Assembly (NCBI GenBank): GCA_963281255.1
Contig: OY725492.1
Span: forward strand, 124,001 to 188,000
Direction: 5' to 3'
From: Aphrocallistes beatrix
Lineage: Eukaryota > Porifera > Hexactinellida > Sceptrulophora > Aphrocallistidae
DNA: 64,000 bases
The position numbers were made by a program, and so were the translations under genes. The notes under the pieces were generated by a model. The model saw only the letters and a list, made by a program, of their open reading frames with translations, did no database searches and was not told the origin of the DNA. This document shows positions 40,020-50,700 of the stretch, piece after piece; position 1 is the first letter of the stretch, and each line of letters starts with the position of its first letter.

Positions 40020-43000
40020 CTCACTTCTATTCTGTATCTTCAATAATAAATGTACAAATATTCTAATCAAATCATTTTATAGATTTCAAATTAGCATTCC
40101 CAGAAGGTTTGTCATTAAATTTCAAGCAAATATATGCGATGTTTTCTAGTTTACAAACGTATTTCTTATATGAATTCTTAAAAAGATCAGGGGTTTTAGG
40201 AGAAAGTGAGGTTATTAAATCGCTTTCATAATACCTATTTGTCCTGTAATGTTTCTAGGAATATGAAGTACTCTTCTCGACAGTTTTGAGATTTTTTTGA
40301 AGTCATGAAGGGCCATATACGTGTGTTGTAGAGCTAGAATCCCTGTGTGAATCCATGCTTGTTGGGGATACATTAGCTCGGGCTTAATCAACTTAGTTAA
40401 TATTAGTTTAGTAGAGTCTAATAGGTAAGCTTTTGTCACAGTAAGAATACCTAACACAACTCATAGATAGCATTGGCTGGAATCAGTTATTAGGCCAGTA
40501 TCCTAAGTATAAATGCTTATTCTCATCATCTATTAGTAACCTGGGCTGCAAATTCCTGATTTCATGCTATTATCATTGAAAAAAGAGGTGTGAATCGGAA
40601 ATGCCCCCTTCAAGGAGGTTAGATGAGTGTTCCTCCTCTTTTAATTTTAACATTTTCAAAACATAGCGTGAAAACAGGAAATTGTAAGTACCATATGCAT
40701 AAAGTCTGAAGAATTTAAGATCTAAATCCTCACCTTCAAATGAATTTATCACTCCTCAGACGCTGAAAGTGGAAGTGTGAAGTCTTCTCCTGAGGACACA
40801 AAGGTTTCCGCCACATTTTGTTTCCATTTTCATGCGAACGAAATGATTGGGAAGCTATTTTCATTTCTAAAATAGAATCAAACTACATTTTATAAATATG
40901 GCCAGTTATTTACTTTTTGTATAATTAGGAATATCTTTACTAATATTTTGTATTGACAACTATGTTCGACATTTTTTCTAAAGTTAACCTCTATGTATTT
41001 CATGTAAATGGTATGCATGGTTTCATCCAGCTTTTTTAGGATTTGATTTAAATTTACGCGTCTGTAGGCGCCGCATATGCTTGGATGAAACCCTGATGGT
41101 GTAAGACCAGGGATGCTGGACATATCGCAAAGTGGGGAGGGATGGTGACAGCTATGTTCGCTCTATCCATTTAGAAAGCATTGTTCCAACTGTTTATCCT
41201 ATGCCTATAATGGCCGATGAATTAAGGCACTTTACTTATACTTGATGAATATCTCGAGTGGGGATCACGAGCTACGAATGTATTAATCCAAGTGATATTG
41301 TTGACAGGAGCGGTCCCAGGGGGGGTGCATCCGGGGCATTTGCCCCGAGTTTGGATTTGCGGCCCCGGATTTCATTCGACCTAAGCCAAAATCAAAGTAA
41401 GGCCCCCGGATTTTTTTTCTTTGGTCCCGCCTCGCCCTGTTTTGGAAGATTCATGTGACCGCCTCTGATTGTTGACCGGTCAGGAGATTAAAAATTGGTT
41501 AAAAATTCATGATCTATCTATTGGCGCATTCGATTTAGTTTCTAGAGAGTTTGAAAAATCTATGAGTTGGGGAACCACAGTGGGAGGCACTATATATTTT
41601 AAGATTGTATAGTTAGACCACTATACCCAGTGTTTTTCAGGCCGGCTACCCCTATGTATTTGTCACAGATGCTTAAATTCCCACGTCTCTATCACTCTGA
41701 GACTTCCAAGTATTTAATTGAATTATGGTTCCTTTGATACTCATAATTCTCCTGAATAACTCCACTATGCGAACCGTCTTCATCGTTATTCATGGAGATG
41801 ACTACCCTGCAAGGTGCAGCACGTAACAGAGTTGTGACTACACTTTATCATCAACATCCACTATCAATTATAATTAAATTTTAATTCTAACATGTTGCGA
41901 GTACCTTCTCTGCAATATTCAGTGCAAAATTGCAATTGACAATGATTCATACTACAGAAATGCCTGAAAAAGACTACCAGTTCTCTCCTCACTGTTTTTG
42001 AATTGATTTAGTTTGAGACAAATTCAGAGTAAAAAACGATTTATTTTTCTCTAGCTTCAACCTCACTCTGTTGTTTCTTTTTAATTAGTAAATACAAGGT
42101 ATAAATATAAATATTTATATATACACGGAAATATATGTATTAATAATAATATTTTTTAATAGAATGCAAAAGAAAAACAGATCGAACTTACTTCCAAATG
42201 TTAGATTATCTCTGTCCCTATCCAGATAGTTTCACACGGGGTTGTTTTCTCAGCCTTATTCTTCCAGAACACTCCACATCTACGTATATACGTACTGCTT
42301 GACAATTTATAGTTATTGTAACTGTAGCCAAACATATGAAAATGCTTCATAATATTAAACCTGTTCGACCTGTATTAATATTAATGAATTGAACGATGTT
42401 GAATATCATGAGCCTACGTATAATACACCTTATGGTGTTTGTCTATTCGAAACGCAGTATTACTATGGGGATTTTTTGCTTAATAATTTTGGAATCGTGT
42501 ATTATCTTCATGTTATACTCAGAGTTTTAGACATTACAATCGTGTTGTTACCATAAAAAGTCCCGTGATTTTAGGACACTACTATCTGCCATTTGTTCAT
42601 TGAAATCTACCAATTTTACCATGTCAGTTTGAACTGTATAACATAACAATAGCGCGACAGTTAATGACGTAGAGCTAAGTTCTTAAAATTGCTATAACTC
42701 TATAGTAAGTGATTTTCAAATGAATTCTATTTGCTCTCGCGATCCAGTTTTAACCATGGACAAGGAACATCAATATATTTGAAAATGATATTTTAACAGC
42801 TAAGTTGACTAATTCATGAATTATCAATGAATACTCAAAATTTGAAACTAAAATAATGAAAAAAATATTTGATATTTCGCTTAGGGACTGAGCAATGTTA
42901 GGGTATATAACATGTGCAACCTTTTAACCACTTTTGGGCATAGAATCTGCACTAATGTTTGAGATTTTGAATAATTCATAATTCTTCATCATCTTTCAAT

Positions 43001-43103
43001 GAATTAGTCAACTTAGATTAACAGTTTGTTCACATTGTAAGAAAATTTGATCATTTGTATTTGATCTTATCTCTATTTTCTTAGATTCTGCTCTTGCTAT
43101 TTC
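40020..43103. other. 3.1 kb without a recognised gene
   Basis: A+T-rich DNA between the Mpv17-family gene and HSD17B7. A G+C-rich patch at about 41305-41460 (GGGGGG and CCCGG runs) stands out and may be a repeat fragment. A polyadenylation-type AATAAA lies close after the Mpv17 stop. No exon set could be assembled. Confidence 0.45.
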
Positions 43104-44102
43104 ATGGTATCAAGAGTCGCGGTTATTACAGGAGGAAATGCTGGGGTGGGCTATGGGCTAGCTCTCCAACTTCTGGCTGAACACGCACGTGTCTCGACCC
43201 CATTCTCTCTCTGTCTAGCGTGCAGGAACACGACTAAAGCTAGATCCGCAGTTGTTTCTCTCCTACGAGCTCATCCTGGCGCCGATATCACCACTGTAGA
43301 GCTTGACACGAGTAATGTGCAATCAGTTAAAGATGCCGCTGCCGATTTAAGTGCTAAGTTCCAAAGGATTGATTGGCTGTTTCTTAACGCTGGACAAATG
43401 CCTCCTTCCTCACTCAATTTGAGAGGATTTTTTCCCTTAACTCTCACCAACATCCGTAACGTCTTCGCGACTGGTGGGGATGTATTGCGTCAGCGGGACA
43501 GTTTCCTTGACAATGGGTTGAGTAGCGTATTCGCTACTAATGTGTTGGGGCATTATGCTCTCATTCGAGAGTTAGAGGAGTTCATCACCAGACAATACTC
43601 GCCTTGCCATATTATCTGGACATCTTCTCGATCTGCTCAAATTGGCCTTCAGATTGACCCGGACAACATCCAGCAAATAGGCGGGATTCGTCCTTATGAG
43701 AATTCGAAGTGTGTTATGGACCTGGTCAGTATGGAGTTGAATGAGCGAGCTCGGGACACGAATAGTAACGTTTACTCACATGTTGCTTGTCCAGGGTTGG
43801 TCATGACCGAATTAACCAACAAACTTCTCCCAAAGTTCGTTTGGTTTTTGTTATGGCCGCTATTGGTACTTATCCGCCTCTTTGCAGATACTTTAGTGAT
43901 TAATCCCATGTATGGTGCATATAGTTTATTTTGGCTCTCAAGGCAAGACCCAGTTAACCTCGATTCAAATGCGAAATATTGCACTTGTTGCGGGCCACGA
44001 GGGAAGCCTTTTGTGAAGATCAAAAAGTTGGAGTATCACGTTGATAGGAGCCGTGTTTCGGATGCAGTTGATCAATTGTATACTCGACACTTCCAACATT
44101 GA
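43104..44102 (+). CDS. HSD17B7: HSD17B7-type 3-keto-steroid reductase / 17-beta-hydroxysteroid dehydrogenase
   Basis: Intronless, 332 residues (human 341). Short-chain dehydrogenase fold: cofactor motif TGGNAGVGYGLA at the start, NAG in WLFLNAGQMP, catalytic serine in IIWTSSRSAQ and catalytic YxxxK in YENSKCVMD. The C-terminal part YSHVACPGLVMTELTNKLLP, with a following hydrophobic stretch WFLLWPLLVLIRLFADT, matches human HSD17B7 (SNVACPGTALTNLTYGILPPF and membrane anchor). The enzyme reduces zymosterone-type 3-ketosteroids in cholesterol synthesis and can also reduce oestrone; it sits in the ER membrane. Splice-acceptor-like cttag lies 19 bp before the ATG. Confidence 0.95.
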   Translation: MVSRVAVITGGNAGVGYGLALQLLAEHARVSTPFSLCLACRNTTKARSAVVSLLRAHPGADITTVELDTSNVQSVKDAAADLSAKFQRIDWLFLNAGQMPPSSLNLRGFFPLTLTNIRNVFATGGDVLRQRDSFLDNGLSSVFATNVLGHYALIRELEEFITRQYSPCHIIWTSSRSAQIGLQIDPDNIQQIGGIRPYENSKCVMDLVSMELNERARDTNSNVYSHVACPGLVMTELTNKLLPKFVWFLLWPLLVLIRLFADTLVINPMYGAYSLFWLSRQDPVNLDSNAKYCTCCGPRGKPFVKIKKLEYHVDRSRVSDAVDQLYTRHFQH

Positions 44103-44293
44103 TTTTATGTGCATATTATGTTTATTTTTGTTGTTGTTTTTTAGTTTTATTTCAGTACTTATATACGTATTTTTATAGATGGCCATTTTATGAATTCGTA
44201 TGACATTAATGATAGCTTATACTCGTTCATACAATAAGATTATACATACGGTGTTCCAATGCTAAGTAGTACGTCACTGCGAATACAAAAGTG

Positions 44294-46798
44294 CTATATA
44301 ATCTGACAATTGTTGAGTTTTGAATTTGAAGCTTTGGTGTTCCCTGGTTCACTTCTTGTTGGAGCAGTTACCGTTTCGGCCACTGTTCCATCATTTCTGC
44401 TTTCTCTTCCCTCCGAGATTTTAGAGGGAATGTTAGAACGTGTCCACACCACCCTAGGCCCAAGTTCCTTCCCATGTACGTACCCATCTTCTCCTCTCGA
44501 ATTCAGACAAGGTGTTGATTTCAATATTGCTTGCGTTCGCCCCAAAGAATCAGAACTAAGTTTATTGGTCTGCAATGCTTGAGGGGAGGGGAGTATATTG
44601 AACTGGTTACCCTTTGCCAGCTCACACCATTGCTCTCGATTGGATAGACAGCCATCAACTAAAGGTTTGAGTTCTGGCAACAGTTTGACTAAGGTTGTGT
44701 AAACGCTAATACATAGTCCATCTATGAACCGAACTTGTAGGTCAGGGAGTTTATACGATTTTTCACGATCCATCATCTCTGGCACTTCTTGTCCCTGTTC
44801 ACGTTCAATGTCTCCTTGTTGGAAGAATTCTTGTGCTACTAATTCTGCCACTCGTTTTTGAACTCTCCAAGGTTTGGCAATAGCTGAAAGGTCACAGGCT
44901 GTCATGAGAAAGCAGTTGAGATTTTTCTGATCTTCTTTATCTTGCCAATTGAATCTCCCCTGTTCTACTGAACTAATAAAGTTCCCACGTATCTTGAAGT
45001 GATTGCCTAGGTCTGTGTCCAAGATAGCAATCTGCACGGTTGCCAATGCATCTTGTCTCTGATCTTCAGAAAGACTGGAGAATATATTACAATCGCTGAA
45101 GTTCAGAATCATTAGGAATTGGTTGAAGTGGTGATTCTCCATTATAGAGGTCCCATACAGATGTTGTAACGCATTCTGTGACGTCTTCTGGAACTGATTA
45201 TTTGTGCCTCGATGATCAAGATCGTGGCATAGGCATGCAACTATCAGAGCCAGTCCTTGCAACTCACTGATCACTCCATTCACATTGTTCGTCTTGCGTA
45301 AGATAGCGTACATCGACTGGGCAACATTGATCGCATGCCTCCAATTGTGGTAGATAACCTGTCGATAGTTGTTTTTGACTGCAATCACAAACTTGCACAG
45401 AGATCGGTAGTTGATATTAAATCGAGTGAGATATTTCGCGTCTATGAACATTCTTAGCACAGCTATCACTAGCTCGTCGCTTGTCAATAATTCGTCATCG
45501 AAATTGAAAGATTCTAGCATCAACACACTAGCATTTGGTACCACAGAAGCGCAGAGCCTTTGTACTTCCTCGTCTGTAGGGAAAATATGGTAGGTGAGAA
45601 TCTCAAGTGAAACTTGATTTTGGTAGAACTCATTCATACTTTTTTCATAGTAGCAAACGTTACTAATCCCTAGACCATAGAACACTGCGAGTAGCTCGAA
45701 TGCTTCAAGGTCGTAGTTGTTGAAAGGGAATCCATCGACTTTATCCACAAATTCAACCACTGCAATCAAATTCTCTTTACAGAATACAGGAATGCAAAGT
45801 ATGCTCTGGGAAGATGGAGTTAGTTTGATTGGGAGTGTGGATTTCGCGACGATTGGGATATTAACAGCTTTTCCTTCCTTCATCACATCATAGATGAGGT
45901 CAGGGTACTCGATAGATTTCAACTTCTCTATCTTACTCTCACCATCCTTCGGATTATCGAGCTTATAAATTTCAGATATTCTTGGGTTTTCAGCTTGGTC
46001 TATCTCAAATTTATCATCCACGTTTAGACGAATGTATTCTGTTTTCTGATCTTCATCATCCTTTGTCTTCAATAGAACAAAATGACACTGTTTGCACTGA
46101 ATCAACTCTTTAGTACCTTGCAGAATTTCTCGCATCAAATCTTCTACTTTCGTATGCTTTTCGAATAACCTTTTCGCCATTTGTAACGTCACTTCAATGC
46201 GTTGGCTGTACGAGACTGACTTCTCGTGTAATTGTGAGTTTGTAAGTGCAAGTGCACAGAACCGTGCATACTGTGTGAAATACTCTTCGTCTTCTTTAGT
46301 GAAGAAAGCATTCTCCGGATCAGTTTCCATCTTATTTATAGCAGAAATGACGCCGATAACTTCATTGTTGGGTAACAGAATTGGCATACAGAGTATGTTC
46401 CGTGTTTCATAACCAGTCTTTTCGTCCACTTCTTTATAGAAATCAGGATGACTATAAGCATGCTTTATATTTACCAACTTCTTACTGCTCGCTACGCGTC
46501 CAACGATCCCACTATCGACTGGTACGTAAATATAATTACTCTCATTTTTCAGTGAATCTTCATATTTCGTATCTTGTTGTATGTCGAATAGTTTAGAAAC
46601 GAGCACTTCTTTACCTTTCGCCCCTTCCAGCAGAAACAAACTTGATCGATCAGCTTTGATTAGAAAGATTACTTGTTTCAATATCTTGAAACTTACCTTC
46701 AACACATCGAGCTCGCTATATATTTCCTCCATCATTTCGTATGTGAGGGCATTGTTGAAATGCGTTTCTTTGTCATAATTAGATAGCCCTGCTTCCAT
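44294..46798 (-). CDS. GAF-GAF cyclic nucleotide phosphodiesterase (PDE5/6/11 group) with C-terminal CaaX
   Basis: Intronless, 834 residues from the ATG at 46798 (a longer frame begins with TTG and is not used). GAF-A spans about 35-180 and keeps the NKFDE cGMP-binding signature (INKMETDPENAFFTKEDEE); GAF-B spans about 205-390 with a weaker DK...D version. The catalytic domain (about 460-740) has YHNWRHAINVAQ, CHDLDHRGTNN and MTACDLSAIAKPW with all metal ligands in place. The best general resemblance is to PDE5/PDE11 (SIMENHHFNQFLMIL). The last four residues, CQII, form a CaaX prenylation box, as in vertebrate PDE6 catalytic subunits. A TATA box lies 52-59 bp upstream, and the next gene (AP5S1) starts divergently 157 bp away. 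Confidence 0.93.
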   Translation of the reverse strand: MEAGLSNYDKETHFNNALTYEMMEEIYSELDVLKVSFKILKQVIFLIKADRSSLFLLEGAKGKEVLVSKLFDIQQDTKYEDSLKNESNYIYVPVDSGIVGRVASSKKLVNIKHAYSHPDFYKEVDEKTGYETRNILCMPILLPNNEVIGVISAINKMETDPENAFFTKEDEEYFTQYARFCALALTNSQLHEKSVSYSQRIEVTLQMAKRLFEKHTKVEDLMREILQGTKELIQCKQCHFVLLKTKDDEDQKTEYIRLNVDDKFEIDQAENPRISEIYKLDNPKDGESKIEKLKSIEYPDLIYDVMKEGKAVNIPIVAKSTLPIKLTPSSQSILCIPVFCKENLIAVVEFVDKVDGFPFNNYDLEAFELLAVFYGLGISNVCYYEKSMNEFYQNQVSLEILTYHIFPTDEEVQRLCASVVPNASVLMLESFNFDDELLTSDELVIAVLRMFIDAKYLTRFNINYRSLCKFVIAVKNNYRQVIYHNWRHAINVAQSMYAILRKTNNVNGVISELQGLALIVACLCHDLDHRGTNNQFQKTSQNALQHLYGTSIMENHHFNQFLMILNFSDCNIFSSLSEDQRQDALATVQIAILDTDLGNHFKIRGNFISSVEQGRFNWQDKEDQKNLNCFLMTACDLSAIAKPWRVQKRVAELVAQEFFQQGDIEREQGQEVPEMMDREKSYKLPDLQVRFIDGLCISVYTTLVKLLPELKPLVDGCLSNREQWCELAKGNQFNILPSPQALQTNKLSSDSLGRTQAILKSTPCLNSRGEDGYVHGKELGPRVVWTRSNIPSKISEGRESRNDGTVAETVTAPTRSEPGNTKASNSKLNNCQII

Positions 46799-46849
46799 TT
46801 CTATCGACAAATTTTATTATTTCGAATGTTCAAAAAATGAATTGCCTCG

Positions 46850-46857
46850 CTTTTATA
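46850..46857 (-). promoter_or_regulatory. TATA box of the phosphodiesterase gene
   Basis: TATAAAAG on the minus strand, 52-59 bp before the ATG at 46798, inside the 156 bp shared with AP5S1. Confidence 0.6.
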
Positions 46858-46954
46858 CATACAATTCATTTGTCAATCTGTCGATTTCGAATTTGGCCAA
46901 TAGTTTTACGCGCGAATATTAGCATCAAATTAAACTTATGATTTGCCAAAAGAA

Positions 46955-47539
46955 ATGGTGTTAGGTTTTATAATCGCAAAGATCTCCAGTAATTCGTGGC
47001 GTTTGCTTCACTCTACTCAGTACCCAGGACCTGCCCCCTCTTTCAGCGAGGATCTGAACTTGCCAGCGTCTCCTATTGTAGTCGACAGCAGGGAAGAGAG
47101 GAAAGAATCTGTAGCAGAAGTTGTTCGACGAATCCAGATTGAGTATACATTTCAATTTTCAGCAAACTTCCTAGCGCTTTCCAACAAAACAGATGAGAAC
47201 AATGTAACTCTGAGTGGGCTATTCCGTATATGTCCCAATGACCCATTCACGAACGAACAGATTGTGGTATGGAAAGTTACAAACGGGATTGGCTACGCCT
47301 TAATATGTGATCCCGCTGAGAATCTAAGCTTAGCCGAGTACGTTATCGACGTTCTGATACGCCTCATTATAGATAATATTACACAGGAGATGACGGGACC
47401 AAAGATCTTACTTGAAGGAGAGAAGATTGTTGCCATTCTTCACGTATTCTTACCGTCAGGCACTCTTCTCTTCATGAATCACAGGATTGTACGACACTTG
47501 GAAAAAGATGTTGAATCGATTCTTTCAGCAAAATACTAA
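46955..47539 (+). CDS. AP5S1: AP-5 complex sigma subunit
   Basis: Intronless, 194 residues from the ATG at 46955 (human AP5S1 200). Similarity to human AP5S1 is strong across GLFRICPNDPFTNEQIVVWK, GYALICDPAENLSLAEYVID, LLEGEKIVAILHVFLPSG and LLFMNHRIVRHLEKDVE, and the longin-like sigma fold fits. AP-5 is the endolysosomal adaptor that works with SPG11 and SPG15 in retrieval from late endosomes. The start is supported by the family's Met-Val beginning; an upstream TTG-led extension is not used. Divergent neighbour of the phosphodiesterase gene. Confidence 0.93.
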   Translation: MVLGFIIAKISSNSWRLLHSTQYPGPAPSFSEDLNLPASPIVVDSREERKESVAEVVRRIQIEYTFQFSANFLALSNKTDENNVTLSGLFRICPNDPFTNEQIVVWKVTNGIGYALICDPAENLSLAEYVIDVLIRLIIDNITQEMTGPKILLEGEKIVAILHVFLPSGTLLFMNHRIVRHLEKDVESILSAKY

Positions 47540-47795
47540 CGAATTCATAGTATATTTCCAAGTAACTTAATCATGTGTATATGTATTGATATGATCGGGC
47601 CGTATAGCACTACTTTTCTATTAATTAATATATCTACGTTATGGCAGGTGCTTAGTTGATTCGTTTATTATTTTGAGAATATTCTTGTGGTCTAAGATCT
47701 GTATTTTCTGAAATTCACACGTCTGTAAAAACTGTTCAATTGAATTCAGTACATATTTGTAAATTTGGTATTAGTTTACTTGATGCGAGTCAGGA

Positions 47796-50700
47796 ATGTC
47801 TTATACAGAGAACGTTAAGAAGAGCAATCGTATAAACCGCCAGGCCAGTCTAATCCCAATAAATCCCCCTTCAAAGGACAGTCCCCAGTTCACTAACCCC
47901 CTCAACACCCTTCCAAACACCTCACATTCCTCCTTTCAGTTGCACTGGGCGCTAGGTATCACGAATCCGACTATAGCTGCGATAGCATGCTCCCCTGATG
48001 GAGTTCTGGCCTACCCTGCAGGATGTATAGTCGTGCTGTATGATTTGAAACGAGACACACAGACTTATCTCATGAATACTGCTAGAAAGGTACTCACACT
48101 AACAATTGCATTACAGTCGACCCTCAAACATTTACTTTTCATTTATCATCATTTCTTCCACAGGCTATAACCTCAATAAACTGGTCATCAGATGGCCGCT
48201 ACATCGTGACAGGAGAACAGGGACACAAACCCTGTGTCAGGATTTGGGAGCATTCCACTCTCCGGGAATTGGCTAGCTTAGCCGGACACACACACGGTAT
48301 AGACTTTGTGGATTTCCATCCAGACCATAATTACGTAATTTCAGTGGGTGCTGAGCATGATAAGAGTGTTTTTGTGTGGTATTGGAGAACCCAAAGCAAA
48401 ATTGGAGCGAACAATAAAACTTTTAAGGTTTGTTTATTTATTTGTTTGATTGTTTGTTTGTTTTTGTTGAGCTGAATCTTATTCATCAAAAAATCTTTTG
48501 TGTTGTGTTCTATCCCATTCTTATGTAGGTGTTTTTTTTTTCTAAATTTGTATAAATGAAAATCAATTTGTGAAGTTTTAAAAACAAAATGCAAATGAGT
48601 ACGGAACACTACTTGATTGACGTAAAGAAAATACTGGAATCTTTCAAAGGTAAGATTTCAGATAAGGAAAGAGACTTCGCGTATAATGTTAAAGCTATTG
48701 AGAATTGGGATAGAAAGGAATTTCAAGAATGGATGCCAAACATTAAGAATGAGACGCTAAGTGCCAGAATAAGAGAATTCCGTAGAAGGAAACAACAAGA
48801 TAAAGCAAGAGGAAAACATATGTTGAGAAAGAATTGTGAAGAGTTGAGAAGAAAAATTGAGTCGCTGCAACAAGAAAAAGACTTTCTTTGTTTGGAAATC
48901 AAACGATTTTTGTTACTGATACAAAGGAAATTGCTAAGACTAGAAATTTCCTTCTATCACAACAGGATCTCCTTGTACGGAATTAAACATTTACAATAAG
49001 TTAAATTTGTGATGATTTTCTCAGCTCATTTGAGTATGATTGAACATGCTATTTGCTATACCAATAATATACTACTGTTATGTCTTAACTTCATTCTAAC
49101 ATTCATTATACACATACTAATCAGTGCCTTTATTGCTATGCGTCTACTATAGCTGCTATTCTGTAATTTGATATATTCAAATGCAACATTTTCAACTCTG
49201 ACTGTTATCGTAAACCTCCCAGATTCTATCTTCCAGACGAATTATATAGCGAACTATACTAATATTTTTAAAATCATTGCCGCTCCAAAAGAATCAAACA
49301 GAGGTGTGAACAATTGCATTTGTTCATTTTTAATATGAATTCTGTTATTAACATTATACCATTTTAAGTGCGAAAATTGGATTCTACATGCGAATGCCCT
49401 TATTAGCTTTTGAAATTTGGTTAATAGCTTTATTTATAGTGGTAGTAAAGTGTGAAAATGTGAGTATAAAAACCGGAAACGCGTGAAATTTTGCGAAAAG
49501 ATTGGAAAAAGATCAGACTGGTACATTTCACAGAATCATCCATGCGAATATACTGACCTACAGACGCAAGGAAGTACCTGTTATAACATAGAACTATCCA
49601 CAAGATAGCTCAGTATGTAAAATATCCTCGACACACGTGCTTGTTTACGACAGTTCGTTTTTAGTAGATTACAAATTCAATTCATTTTTCAGTACACGAT
49701 ATAGCATAGCAATTTAGCATCTTACATCATATCTATCGATGAGTTAACGAGAAAGAATTGGAGAAATTATCATCTTTTAAGCTTGTGAGCTATCATAACC
49801 AAGTTTATTTTTTTAAATCCCATCTCCAATTTCCTCTGCTGTATACTTTAGCGTATTTTTTATTTATTTTTCATTAAGTGTCAGAGGAATATGATTTCGT
49901 TGTAAATTCTCGTGTTTGTTTGCTATATTTATATATAGCCGATATTTCATCCTGAAATAAGAAAAATAAATGGAAAGCGATAAAAAAACAAAATACACAT
50001 TCGAACAATTACTTTCCATAGAAGACGTGTTCAAACCTGATTGGGAGAAAATTTTTTCTTCCATTAAGAATCTTCACAATCCCTCGTCGATATTGGAGCT
50101 GATCGATAAAAAGCAATTTTTGGAACCGGACTCGAGAACTATAAGGGAGGACATGAGAGCTGAGAACTTTGAAGAAAAGTATATAGCGACAGTCCAAAAT
50201 TTCAAGCGAACTCTTTCAAACAATGAAGCGCGGCCCTTGTACAATGATAGACGGGAGGTTAGAAAGTTAAAGATTGAAAAGTGTCAATTGCAGAAGAAAA
50301 AAGAGGATTTAAAACAAGAACTATTTATGTTAAAATATCAAATAGAGTGCCATGAAATGCTGACACCCGACCAGCCACAGACAGTCCAGCCTAGGAGCGT
50401 AGGAAAAATCAGCAATCATGCATAAATACAGTTGAAATGCACTTCCACAAGTCATCATATGCTATTAGCTTTCCTTCAATCATCTTACAGATCTACTTTA
50501 ATTATTATTAATTAGCATTTATTTTTCTCTCAATTTTGCTGAATTTTGCTCCTTATGCAGTTTCTTTCGCTATTAAAAGCCATATGACAAGAATGTGATT
50601 TGAAGAGTTGCTAGTTTTAATAATATATCTATTGATTTGGTTGTTGATAATCTCAGAGAACAAGAGTCCTCAATCTAAAACTTGTAAGAAACTAACAGAG

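Noticed and set aside
40890..41123. 77-codon minus-strand open frame in the 3 kb gap
   Set aside because: No similarity, no splice or promoter context; length is within what chance gives in this composition.
46799..46810. Upstream extension of the phosphodiesterase
   Set aside because: The four extra codons begin with TTG; the ATG at 46798 is the first true start codon.
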